From: Minisyncoccota bacterium
GTDB lineage: Bacteria; Patescibacteriota; Minisyncoccia; Phycocordibacterales; UBA9973
NCBI GenBank assembly: GCA_018060905.1
Contig: JAGOVD010000007.1
Location: 1 to 20,926, forward strand
Direction: 5' to 3'
Length of the DNA stretch: 20,926 bases
A model generated the notes under the pieces. That model saw only the letters and a program-made list of their open reading frames with translations, was not told the origin of the DNA and did no database searches. The position numbers and the translations under genes are program-made. Of this stretch, positions 8,320-14,227 are shown piece by piece (the stretch's first letter is position 1; each line of letters begins with the position of its first letter).

Positions 8320-8343
8320 AAAAACACCTGTGGGACAGGTGTT
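8318..8343 (-). terminator. Rho-independent terminator of the THEP1-SWIM gene
   Basis: A perfect 9-bp stem, AACACCTGT/ACAGGTGTT, has a 3-nt loop. The T run (TTTTTC) is on the minus strand, so it terminates the gene at 8360-9124; the plus strand has no T run here. Confidence 0.75.
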
Positions 8344-8359
8344 AGATTGGGTAAAAAAA

Positions 8360-9124
8360 TTAAAATACATTTCTTACTTTGATTCTTTCAGGAAAAAGTT
8401 CTTCCGCCGCCAAAATATGGCTACATATTTCGTGATTTCGAAAGAATTCACAACTACAAGTATTTTTCTTCAAATCTACCATTCTTAACTTTTTAGAATC
8501 AGAAACAAATAACAGTGCTTTTTCTTCTTCCTTCCACCTTTTTTTCTGCTGAGCATACTCTTCTGCTTTTTCAATCTTCGAAATCATTTTGCTAATAAAA
8601 AATTTCATTTTTTCTCTATTATCAGCAGTCAAATTTACAAAAATAACATTCTTATGTCGTTTTATAAACTTAATGAAAGGATTTTCAAAAACAGAAGTCA
8701 TGGTCATAAGCGTTGGTTCTTTTTTTTCTAAAAAACTGGTGGCTAGATTTTTAAACTCTCTACAGTGAAGTTGCATTTCACCTATTTCATCCAGGTAATA
8801 TACAGCTGGCGAATCAAAAGTAGAGTCAATTTCATCTTCTACTGCTTGTTTAATTGCGTTTACATCTACGCCGTAGTTACTAACCGTTGGAAATTTGTTT
8901 GAGTGTAATTTTTTATGAGCAATTACCCGAGTGACGTTTTTATCGTCTTCATATCCTACCCAACCCATCTTAAAACCTACTCTCTGTTTGTTTTCTAAAA
9001 TTTCAGTTGTGATAAGACCCGTAGTTAATTTATCGCCATATAATTGTTTACCTATTACAATTTCTTTAAGTAAGGTAGATTTACCTACTCTTGGCAGTCC
9101 GACAATAATGATATTGCTTTTCAT
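8360..9124 (-). CDS. THEP1-like P-loop NTPase fused to a C-terminal SWIM zinc finger
   Basis: The N-terminal 170 residues match the THEP1/NTPase_1 nucleoside-triphosphatase pattern: Walker A GLPRVGKS (9-16), a basic-hydrophobic RVGFKMGW strand, YGVDV (84-88), Walker B with YYLDEIGEMQL (about 109-119), and a strand ending VIFVNLTADNREKM. After a charged helical linker (about 175-215), the last 40 residues contain C223-x-C225-x8-C234-x-H236. This is the CxCxnCxH signature of a SWIM zinc finger, a domain usually tied to DNA or protein binding. I know of no described THEP1 with this tail. The gene is very AT-rich compared with topA and rel. It has a -35/-10 promoter, a 35-40-nt leader and an AAGGA Shine-Dalgarno-like site before the ATG, unlike its neighbours. 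This suggests recent acquisition. The substrate is unknown. Confidence 0.8.
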   Translation of the reverse strand: MKSNIIIVGLPRVGKSTLLKEIVIGKQLYGDKLTTGLITTEILENKQRVGFKMGWVGYEDDKNVTRVIAHKKLHSNKFPTVSNYGVDVNAIKQAVEDEIDSTFDSPAVYYLDEIGEMQLHCREFKNLATSFLEKKEPTLMTMTSVFENPFIKFIKRHKNVIFVNLTADNREKMKFFISKMISKIEKAEEYAQQKKRWKEEEKALLFVSDSKKLRMVDLKKNTCSCEFFRNHEICSHILAAEELFPERIKVRNVF

Positions 9125-9161
9125 ACGTTTTCCTTTTATTTAAAAGATTTTATTTTTTATC

Positions 9162-9189
9162 ACAATATCATATTTGTAATTTATGTCAA
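9162..9189 (-). promoter_or_regulatory. -35/-10 promoter of the THEP1-SWIM gene
   Basis: On the minus strand TTGACA, 16 nt, then TATTGT preceded by TGA. The predicted start lies 30-40 nt before the ATG, and the leader contains AAGGA about 8 nt before the start codon. Confidence 0.7.
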
Positions 9190-9218
9190 TGTCTCCTTCA
9201 TTTCCTTACAAAATAAGG

Positions 9219-9224
9219 TATATT
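9219..9224 (+). promoter_or_regulatory. -10 promoter of rel (leaderless)
   Basis: TATATT is followed by exactly 6 nt and the rel ATG. It lacks the TGn extension seen at most of the other leaderless genes here. Confidence 0.6.
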
Positions 9225-9230
9225 TGATGT

Positions 9231-10694
9231 ATGGACATCGACTCCCTCTTTTCTCTCATTCAATACAGCCTTTCTCCTGAGGACCGAAGCATTATCGAAA
9301 GCGCGTATGCTTTTTCACAGCAAAAACACGAGGGTCAGACACGCAATAGCGGTGAGCCCTACATGACGCATGCGCTTGCCGTTGCACAAAACTGTGCAAC
9401 CTTTGGTATGGATACCGAGACCATCGTCGGTGCACTCCTACACGATGTCCTCGAAGACACCGAGACCACAGAGGAAGAAATCGAAACACTGTTCGGTCCG
9501 CAAGTCCTCTTCCTCGTCAAAGGCGTCACCAAGCTCGGCAAGGTCAAATACGGCGGTCGCGAACGACATGCTGAGAGTATGCGCAAGTTCTTTGTTGCGA
9601 TGGCGGAAGACGTGCGCGTCCTCATCATCAAACTCGCTGACCGACTCCACAATGTCTCAACCCTTGAACACGTCCGCGAAGACAAGCAAAAACGTATCGC
9701 ACTTGAAACAATTGAAGTCCACGCATCCCTTGCCGGACGTATGGGAATGGAAAAGTTGAAAGGCAGACTCGAAGACCTCGCCTTCCCTTTTGCGTACCGC
9801 AAAGAATACGAGGCAACAAAGAAAATTATGGACAGTATCGTGCCTGAGGCACAAAAGGTCATTGCCACCGTTCATAAAGTTGTCGAAAAAACACTCAGCG
9901 AATTTGATCTCAAAAACTGCACCATAGAATCACGTATCAAACACAGCTACAGTACATATCGTAAATTGGTTAAATACAACATGAACCCTGAGCAAGTCTA
10001 CGACATCGTCGCACTCCGTGTCATCACTGATACGGTCGCCAACTGTTATCAAATCCTCGGCCTCGTCCACATGCTCTGGAAACCAATTCCAAAACGAATC
10101 AAAGACTACATTGCCCTCCCCAAAGCAAACGGATACCAATCTCTCCATACCACCGTCATTACAGACGATGGCATTGTCGAAATCCAAATCCGCACCGAAC
10201 AAATGCACCACGAGGCAGAGCTCGGCATTGCGTCGCATTTCCTCTACAAAGAAACAACGGCTGGTAAAGGCCCCCTCCCCAACAAAAAGCTCGCCTGGCT
10301 CGACGAGCTCAAAGAGCTCCATACCGTCGTCGAAAACCCAAGTCGCTTCATCGAACAGCTCCGCATGGATTTCTTCAAAGACCGCATCTTTGTCTTCTCC
10401 CCCAAGGGCGACGTCATCGATCTCCCCGAAGGCGCGAGCCCGATTGATTTTGCATACGCGATTCACTCTGCGATTGGAGAGACCTGTGGCTCAGCACACA
10501 TCAATGGCAAGATGGCTCCGCTCGGTGCCAAGCTTCGCAATGGAGACATCGTTGAGATCATCACGAGTAAAAATGCGAAGCCGACGAGCAAATGGCTCGA
10601 CCACGCAAAAACGACATTTGCTCGTCGCAAAATCCGCCACTACATCGAAGAGCATGGCGGATTGATTGAAAAGTTTCTCATTAAAAAGGAGTGA
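9231..10694 (+). CDS. rel: RelA/SpoT-type (p)ppGpp synthetase/hydrolase, short form
   Basis: This makes and degrades the stringent-response alarmone (p)ppGpp. The 487-residue protein has an intact HD hydrolase domain: H71-D72 in LLHDVLEDT and D137 in LADRLHN. The synthetase domain has SRIKHSYSTYRK, then KRIKDYIALPKANGYQSLHT (about 288-307) and EIQIRTEQMHHEAELGIASH. The RIKD motif is the RFKD-like form of bifunctional Rel enzymes rather than the EFDD form of RelA. A TGS domain follows (about 385-445), and the protein stops soon after it. The helical, zinc-finger and ACT/RRM domains of full-length Rel (roughly 700-750 residues) are missing. These normally sense the ribosome and regulate activity, so control of this enzyme must differ. 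Confidence 0.94.
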   Translation: MDIDSLFSLIQYSLSPEDRSIIESAYAFSQQKHEGQTRNSGEPYMTHALAVAQNCATFGMDTETIVGALLHDVLEDTETTEEEIETLFGPQVLFLVKGVTKLGKVKYGGRERHAESMRKFFVAMAEDVRVLIIKLADRLHNVSTLEHVREDKQKRIALETIEVHASLAGRMGMEKLKGRLEDLAFPFAYRKEYEATKKIMDSIVPEAQKVIATVHKVVEKTLSEFDLKNCTIESRIKHSYSTYRKLVKYNMNPEQVYDIVALRVITDTVANCYQILGLVHMLWKPIPKRIKDYIALPKANGYQSLHTTVITDDGIVEIQIRTEQMHHEAELGIASHFLYKETTAGKGPLPNKKLAWLDELKELHTVVENPSRFIEQLRMDFFKDRIFVFSPKGDVIDLPEGASPIDFAYAIHSAIGETCGSAHINGKMAPLGAKLRNGDIVEIITSKNAKPTSKWLDHAKTTFARRKIRHYIEEHGGLIEKFLIKKE

Positions 10695-10700
10695 TTCGCT

Positions 10701-10828
10701 TCATAGAGTCGGAGCGAGCGCGCGTGCAATAAAATGCCTTGCACAGCGCGACTGGCGCGACGGATGATTTTTCCTTCAAAAAATCATGTGCATTTTATTG
10801 CACGCGCGGAAGTGAAGACTTTCTATGA
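10701..10828. repeat. Structured inverted-repeat element between convergent rel and parB
   Basis: Perfect 19-bp arms CGCGCGTGCAATAAAATGC (10719-10737) and its complement (10790-10808) enclose two further hairpins. One has CGCG arms around ACTGG (10747-10759). The other has 9-bp ATGATTTTT/AAAAATCAT arms around a 6-nt loop (10764-10787). Outside the main arms, TCATAGA (10701-10707) is repeated inverted at 10822-10828. No T run follows on either strand, so it is not a standard terminator. It fills nearly the whole rel-parB gap and resembles a REPIN or MITE-like element, or a three-way-junction RNA. Confidence 0.75.
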
Positions 10829-11863
10829 CTACAACGAAAAGTTCTTAATGTTGTACAAATCGTCGACATCTTCTTCGGTTTGTACTGTTTCTTGTTTGTC
10901 CCGATCATCGAGGAGAGCGACTTCTTCCTTTGCTTCTTGTACTTCTTCTGATGAGGCAACAGTAGTTGTTTCTTTTGCTTCATCGTCTTTTTTCACAAAC
11001 AATTCCTTGAGTGTTTGGAGTGGTCCCTTGTGCGCATCTTCATGGGTGCCGAGAATACCAATGATTGTGTCGAGATCTGCAGGAGAAAAGTAATCAATCG
11101 TGATCTTACCCCCGACTTCGCGTGGTTCGATGTGGACACGAGTACCGAGTGTCTCTTGGAGTTTCTGCTCAAGCTCGAGGAGTTCGTTCGTCGGGAGCAA
11201 TTCTTTTTTGCGGACTTTGTCGACGGCGATACGACGAGCGATGCGCTCTGCTTCGCGGACGGATATCTTGCGAAAGACTATTTCTTTAAAGAGTGTCATC
11301 TGCTCCTCAGGACGCGTTGAGAGCATCATGAGCGGTCGGGTATGCCCTTCATTGATTTTGCCTGCGGAGAGTGCGTCGAGGAACTCTTGGGGCAATGCCA
11401 GCAGTCGTACTGAGTTGGAGACGTACTCACGACTCTTGCCCATCTTTTGTCCGATTTGGGTGTGCGTGAATTTAAATTCTTCAACGAGTCGCTGAAATGC
11501 ACGCGCGCGTTCGATAGGGTTCAAGTCTTCACGTTGCAAGTTTTCAATGATAGCGATCTCGAGCTTCATCATGTTGTCATCTCCGACACGGATGATGGCA
11601 GGGACCTGTGAGAGACCGGCGAGCTTCGATGCGCGGAGTCGTCGCTCACCAGCAATGAGCTCATACTGCGTGATCAATCCCCCGTCGCCAGTTTCTTTTT
11701 CAATACGCGACACAACGAGTGGCTGGAGGACACCGTACTGGCGCACTGACTCAGCAAGGTCTTTGAGCGGGCCTTCTTCGAACTCTCGGCGAGGTTGAAA
11801 TGGGTTGGGCAATATCTTGTCGACATCGATAAAGAAAATAGAGTTGGTATAGAGTTCAGACAT
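10829..11863 (-). CDS. parB: Chromosome partitioning protein ParB (Spo0J-like CTPase clamp)
   Basis: ParB loads at parS sites, slides on DNA as a CTP-dependent clamp, and works with ParA to segregate the chromosome. The 344-residue protein has NPFQPRREF (20-28), GERRLRA of the CTP pocket (72-78), ENLQREDLNPIE (107-118), and a helix-turn-helix (about 120-157) with TQIGQKMGKSREYVSNSVRL. A C-terminal dimerisation region precedes an unusually acidic tail (about 285-335, rich in Glu and Asp) that ends DLYNIKNFSL. No parA or parS-like palindrome was found in the window. The start is supported by TGC-TATTAT 6 nt upstream, another leaderless layout. Confidence 0.95.
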   Translation of the reverse strand: MSELYTNSIFFIDVDKILPNPFQPRREFEEGPLKDLAESVRQYGVLQPLVVSRIEKETGDGGLITQYELIAGERRLRASKLAGLSQVPAIIRVGDDNMMKLEIAIIENLQREDLNPIERARAFQRLVEEFKFTHTQIGQKMGKSREYVSNSVRLLALPQEFLDALSAGKINEGHTRPLMMLSTRPEEQMTLFKEIVFRKISVREAERIARRIAVDKVRKKELLPTNELLELEQKLQETLGTRVHIEPREVGGKITIDYFSPADLDTIIGILGTHEDAHKGPLQTLKELFVKKDDEAKETTTVASSEEVQEAKEEVALLDDRDKQETVQTEEDVDDLYNIKNFSL

Positions 11864-11869
11864 GCAGAT

Positions 11870-11878
11870 ATAATAGCA
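11870..11878 (-). promoter_or_regulatory. Extended -10 promoter of parB (leaderless)
   Basis: On the minus strand TGC-TATTAT lies exactly 6 nt before the parB ATG. A terminator just upstream (11894-11925) isolates it. Confidence 0.7.
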
Positions 11879-11893
11879 TGAAAAATTTTTGGT

Positions 11894-11925
11894 AAAAAAA
11901 GAGACCCCCTATTAAAATAGGGGGT
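11894..11925 (-). terminator. Strong rho-independent terminator upstream of parB
   Basis: A 9-bp stem, ACCCCCTAT/ATAGGGGGT, has a 4-nt loop and is followed on the minus strand by TCTC and a T7 run. It ends a transcript that starts near 12159. Confidence 0.85.
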
Positions 11926-12042
11926 TCCGTGCGTTTTCAAGGGTCGCCGTCCCTAAATGTGATTTGGTTGGCAGTCTTGCTTACTTTTTATTCGTACAAC
12001 GGTGCATATCGTGACAATTTAAGTGGTTATCAATGAATGTTT

Positions 12043-12147
12043 TTAAGCGTTTCCGTTTTCCTTCATCTGGATTTCCAGAATAGAACTATCCCCTTGAAAG
12101 ATCAAGGAAATAGAGCTTACTAAGAATATAACTAATGTCTTTATCAT
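12043..12147 (-). CDS. Possible small secreted or membrane peptide (34 codons)
   Basis: The frame begins MIKTLVIFLVSSISLIFQG, a basic start followed by a hydrophobic run like a signal peptide or single helix, and ends with a short polar tail. It starts about 12 nt after the predicted transcription start, with no Shine-Dalgarno site. A different frame, with residues FYSGNPDEGKRKRLKTFIDN, stays open past its stop, so the gene may be a frameshifted remnant of a longer secreted protein. Coding status is uncertain. Confidence 0.35.
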   Translation of the reverse strand: MIKTLVIFLVSSISLIFQGDSSILEIQMKENGNA

Positions 12148-12165
12148 ATAAGTAGATTTGTGTTT

Positions 12166-12194
12166 ATATTACCATATAAATCTGTATTTGTCAA
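12166..12194 (-). promoter_or_regulatory. Near-consensus sigma-70 promoter of the unknown transcription unit
   Basis: On the minus strand: TTGACA, 17 nt, then TAATAT with a TGG extension. It is one of the best promoter matches in the window. Confidence 0.75.
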
Positions 12195-12236
12195 GTATAT
12201 TGAGTTGCTTCTTTTTACCCTTGCTGAATAGGCTTT

Positions 12237-12264
12237 TTGAAACCTGTCGATAGGACACTAAAAT
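12237..12264 (+). promoter_or_regulatory. Possible promoter of the LAGLIDADG gene
   Basis: TTGAAA, 16 nt, then TAAAAT. Its -10 overlaps the first in-frame ATG (12263), which would put the start of transcription downstream and favour the second ATG at 12290. Confidence 0.4.
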
Positions 12265-12865
12265 GTTAGAATATACCCAGTTAATAACTATGTTGTATTT
12301 AGAAGATCGGAATACACTCGCATATATAATCGGAGTTGCTCTCGGTGACGGGAATCTCTCGAATCCCAATGGTCGAGCAGTGCGACTGCGTATAACCTGC
12401 GATTTGAAGTATCCAAATCTTATTGAGACTATTAAAGACAAAATTGGTATTATTGCTCCAAAAAATAAAATCGGCACCGTAAAGAAAAAGGGGTCTAATT
12501 CGTTGGATATTTATTGTTATTCAAATGACTGGCCAAAAGTACTTGAATGGAAGGTAGGGGCAAAACATAGTCAAGATGTTCGAGTCCCCCTATGGGTAAA
12601 GAGAAATAGAGATTATAAAAAAGCATGCCTGAGAGGATTATTCCAAACAGATGGTTCTATTTATTTAGATAGAAAATATAAAATGGTTAATTATGTTTCT
12701 TGTATTGATTCCCTTGCTAAAGACACCTTAAATATGCTAAAAAGCTTGGGGTACAAACCGACAGTAGGTATCGTGGAGACTACTCGCTATAAAACAAAAT
12801 ACACGATTAGGATCTCCAAAAATGTTGATCAATTTCTAAAAGATATTGATCTCGTAAAAAACTAA
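12263..12865 (+). CDS. LAGLIDADG homing endonuclease-like protein
   Basis: The 200-residue protein has two LAGLIDADG helices, each ending in an acidic residue: YIIGVALGDG (21-30) and CLRGLFQTDG (122-131). That is the single-chain two-motif layout in which the acidic ends coordinate metal for DNA cleavage. The second motif is followed by GSIYLD, as in the LAGLIDADG_3-type and intein/intron endonucleases. It is AT-rich, free-standing, with no flanking intein or self-splicing intron that I can recognise. An ATG at 12290 is the likelier start, because the promoter box overlaps the first ATG and LAGLIDADG proteins usually begin shortly before motif 1. The gene stops one base before tRNA-Leu, which suggests insertion at, or co-mobilisation with, that tRNA gene. 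Confidence 0.8.
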   Translation: MLEYTQLITMLYLEDRNTLAYIIGVALGDGNLSNPNGRAVRLRITCDLKYPNLIETIKDKIGIIAPKNKIGTVKKKGSNSLDIYCYSNDWPKVLEWKVGAKHSQDVRVPLWVKRNRDYKKACLRGLFQTDGSIYLDRKYKMVNYVSCIDSLAKDTLNMLKSLGYKPTVGIVETTRYKTKYTIRISKNVDQFLKDIDLVKN

Positions 12866-12866
12866 A

Positions 12867-12949
12867 GCCGCAGTGTTGGAATGGTAGACAATCGCGACTC
12901 AAAATCGCGTGGGAGTAATCCCGTGAGAGTTCAAGTCTCTCCTGCGGCA
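12867..12949 (+). tRNA. tRNA-Leu (anticodon CAA, reads UUG)
   Basis: Acceptor GCCGCAG pairs with CTGCGGC. The anticodon stem CGCGA/TCGCG holds loop CTCAAAA (anticodon CAA, A37, A38). A long class II variable arm (GGGAGTAATCCC) and T arm GAGAG/CTCTC with loop TTCAAGT follow. The discriminator is A and CCA is not encoded. It lies 1 nt after the endonuclease stop and 9 nt before miaA, so the three are probably one transcript. Positions 36-38 (AAA) make it a canonical substrate of the downstream MiaA. Confidence 0.95.
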
Positions 12950-12958
12950 CAAATTATT

Positions 12959-13831
12959 ATGGAAAAAATCATCGTCGTATGCGGTCCAACCGCAACGGGC
13001 AAATCTGACTACGCCGTAGTGCTCGCCAAGAATCCGCCAGCTGGCGGAAGGGGTGAGATTATTTCTGCGGATTCTCGACAAGTGTACAAAGACTTGGATA
13101 TCGGTAGTGGCAAGGTCCCCCGAGATCGGCGCCCTCCTACTAATCACTTACTGAAAACTACTTACTTCTACAAAGGTGTCCCCCATCACCTGCTCGATGT
13201 CGCAAATCCGAAGCGCGTATTTTCTGTCGCGCGGTATCAAAAGCTTGCGGACAAAGCTATCGGGGATATCTTGAAACGAGGCAAGGTGCCGATCATCTGC
13301 GGTGGTACCGGCTTTTACATCGATGCCCTCGTGTACGACCAATCATTACCACAGGTGAAACCGGACAAAACACTTCGGAAACAATTGGAGAAACTTTCCG
13401 TAGAAGAACTTGCCAAGAAATTGGAGTCCCTCGACGCAGATCGATTTGAAACTATCGATACAAAAAATAAAGTACGCCTCATCCGCGCAATCGAGATAGC
13501 GACTGCGCTCGGCAGTGTGCCCAAAACAACTCGTATAAAAAAATACGACGTACAGTGGCACTACCTCGACTTCCCCGATGACATACTAAAAGAGCGCATT
13601 CACATTCGCCTTCTCAAACGCATGAAGACCGGAATGGTTGCAGAGGTAGAGCGACTGCACGCTGAGGGTGTGTCGTGGAAGCGCCTCGAATCCCTCGGAC
13701 TTGAGTATCGATATCTTGCGCTCTTTTTACAAGGCAAGCTTTCAAAGACTGAGATGCTCACCCAGCTCGAGTCCGCCATCTGGCACTACGCCAAGCGTCA
13801 ACGCACGTGGTTTAAAAAATACGCGAAATAA
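12959..13831 (+). CDS. miaA: tRNA dimethylallyltransferase (i6A37 synthase)
   Basis: MiaA transfers a dimethylallyl group to N6 of A37 in tRNAs that read UNN codons. The 290-residue protein has P-loop GPTATGKS (9-16), ISADSRQVYKDLDIGSGK (35-52), PHHLLDV, and CGGTGFYIDALVY. It ends with the YAKRQRTWFKK signature. The in-frame ATG at 12881 is rejected because it lies inside tRNA-Leu. A perfect 16-bp palindrome inserted early in the gene (13033-13048) encodes part of NPPAGGR, where other MiaA proteins have a shorter link before GEIISADS. There is no Shine-Dalgarno site; expression probably comes from the transcript carrying tRNA-Leu. The stop codon directly abuts the CCA end of convergent tRNA-Trp. 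Confidence 0.95.
   Translation: MEKIIVVCGPTATGKSDYAVVLAKNPPAGGRGEIISADSRQVYKDLDIGSGKVPRDRRPPTNHLLKTTYFYKGVPHHLLDVANPKRVFSVARYQKLADKAIGDILKRGKVPIICGGTGFYIDALVYDQSLPQVKPDKTLRKQLEKLSVEELAKKLESLDADRFETIDTKNKVRLIRAIEIATALGSVPKTTRIKKYDVQWHYLDFPDDILKERIHIRLLKRMKTGMVAEVERLHAEGVSWKRLESLGLEYRYLALFLQGKLSKTEMLTQLESAIWHYAKRQRTWFKKYAK
13033..13048. repeat. Perfect 16-bp palindrome inside miaA
   Basis: TCCGCCAGCTGGCGGA reads identically on both strands and sits in frame between the P-loop and the DSRQVY motif of MiaA. It is GC-rich compared with its surroundings. It looks like a coding palindromic element comparable in principle to the Rickettsia palindromic elements. Confidence 0.7.
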
Positions 13832-13905
13832 TGGCGGGCGATAAGGGAATCGAACCCCTACCAAAGGTTTTGGAGACCTTCGTTCTACCACTAAACTAAT
13901 CGCCC
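13832..13905 (-). tRNA. tRNA-Trp (anticodon CCA)
   Basis: On the minus strand acceptor GGGCGAT pairs with ATCGCCC. The anticodon stem AAGGT/ACCTT holds loop CTCCAAA (anticodon CCA, A37, A38). T arm AGGGG/CCCTT has loop TTCGATT with one G:U pair. Discriminator G is followed by an encoded CCA at 13832-13834, unlike tRNA-Leu upstream. It is also a predicted MiaA substrate. Confidence 0.95.
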
Positions 13906-13916
13906 AGAACTCCACC

Positions 13917-13925
13917 ACTATAGCA
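13917..13925 (-). promoter_or_regulatory. Extended -10 promoter of tRNA-Trp
   Basis: On the minus strand TGC-TATAGT lies 11 nt before the tRNA 5' end, which predicts a 5' leader of about 5 nt for RNase P to remove. Confidence 0.6.
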
Positions 13926-13952
13926 AAATAGCCCCGATTGGGCTATTTGTTT
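13926..13952. terminator. Bidirectional terminator between rpmG and tRNA-Trp
   Basis: A perfect 9-bp stem, AAATAGCCC/GGGCTATTT, has a 5-nt loop. The plus side is followed by a T-rich tail (GTTTTATTT), and the minus side by only four T, so it is stronger for transcripts reading through from miaA. Confidence 0.65.
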
Positions 13953-14110
13953 TATTTCTTCGATTCCTTGAACGTAATGACCTTGCGGAGCTTCTTTGAG
14001 TATTTCTTGAATTCGAGCTTGATCCCAGCAAGCTTCTTGCGGTTTTTGCTACTCCAGTAGGTCTCACCGGTTTCCTTGTTCGTCAATTTTACGAGATTAT
14101 CTTGTGCCAT
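13952..14110 (-). CDS. rpmG: 50S ribosomal protein L33
   Basis: This small basic protein of the large ribosomal subunit is 52 residues, the usual length. The pattern VKLTNKETGETYWSSKNRKK then KLEFKKYSKKLRKVITFKE matches L33. The zinc-ligand cysteine pairs of the C-plus form are absent, so this is the zinc-free type. It has its own near-leaderless promoter (TGA-TACAGT 9 nt before the ATG) and is followed by a hairpin and tRNA-Trp on the same strand. Confidence 0.93.
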   Translation of the reverse strand: MAQDNLVKLTNKETGETYWSSKNRKKLAGIKLEFKKYSKKLRKVITFKESKK

Positions 14111-14119
14111 AGTGGGAAA

Positions 14120-14128
14120 ACTGTATCA
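14120..14128 (-). promoter_or_regulatory. Extended -10 promoter of rpmG
   Basis: On the minus strand TGA-TACAGT lies 9 nt before the ATG, which predicts a leader of about 3 nt. Confidence 0.55.
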
Positions 14129-14159
14129 CACCATCCCCTTTTACGCAATTCCCGATATA

Positions 14160-14187
14160 TTGACTTTATCCTGAAAAGTGCTATAAT
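14160..14187 (+). promoter_or_regulatory. Near-consensus sigma-70 promoter of the MYG1-like gene
   Basis: TTGACT, 16 nt, then perfect TATAAT with a TGC extension. The predicted leader is about 34 nt and carries no clear Shine-Dalgarno site. Confidence 0.8.
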
Positions 14188-14227
14188 TACAAAAAATCAT
14201 TAACTCACCAAAACCCCGCTCTTTGTT

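Larger units (their letters stand above)
11893..12159 (-). other. Predicted short transcription unit of unknown product
   Basis: A near-consensus promoter (12166-12194) and a strong terminator (11894-11925) frame about 265 nt on the minus strand. Within it are a 34-codon reading frame (12147-12043) and, in another frame, an open stretch to 11981 with protein-like composition but no usable start. I did not recognise tmRNA, SRP RNA, RNase P RNA, 6S or 5S. It may be a small protein gene, a frameshifted gene or a non-coding RNA. Apart from this unit and the parB promoter, I see nothing else in the 11864-12262 gap. Confidence 0.5.

Noticed and set aside
8323..8343. Hairpin after topA as the topA terminator
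   Set aside because: The T run is only on the minus strand, so it belongs to the THEP1-SWIM gene.
10719..10808. Inverted repeat between rel and parB as a rho-independent terminator
   Set aside because: There is no T run after either arm, and the arms are separated by 52 nt with internal hairpins.
10829..11863. parS sites near parB
   Set aside because: No TGTTNCACGTGAAACA-like palindrome was found here or elsewhere in the window.
12881..12958. In-frame ATG 26 codons before the miaA start
   Set aside because: It lies inside tRNA-Leu(CAA), and MiaA proteins start right before the P-loop.
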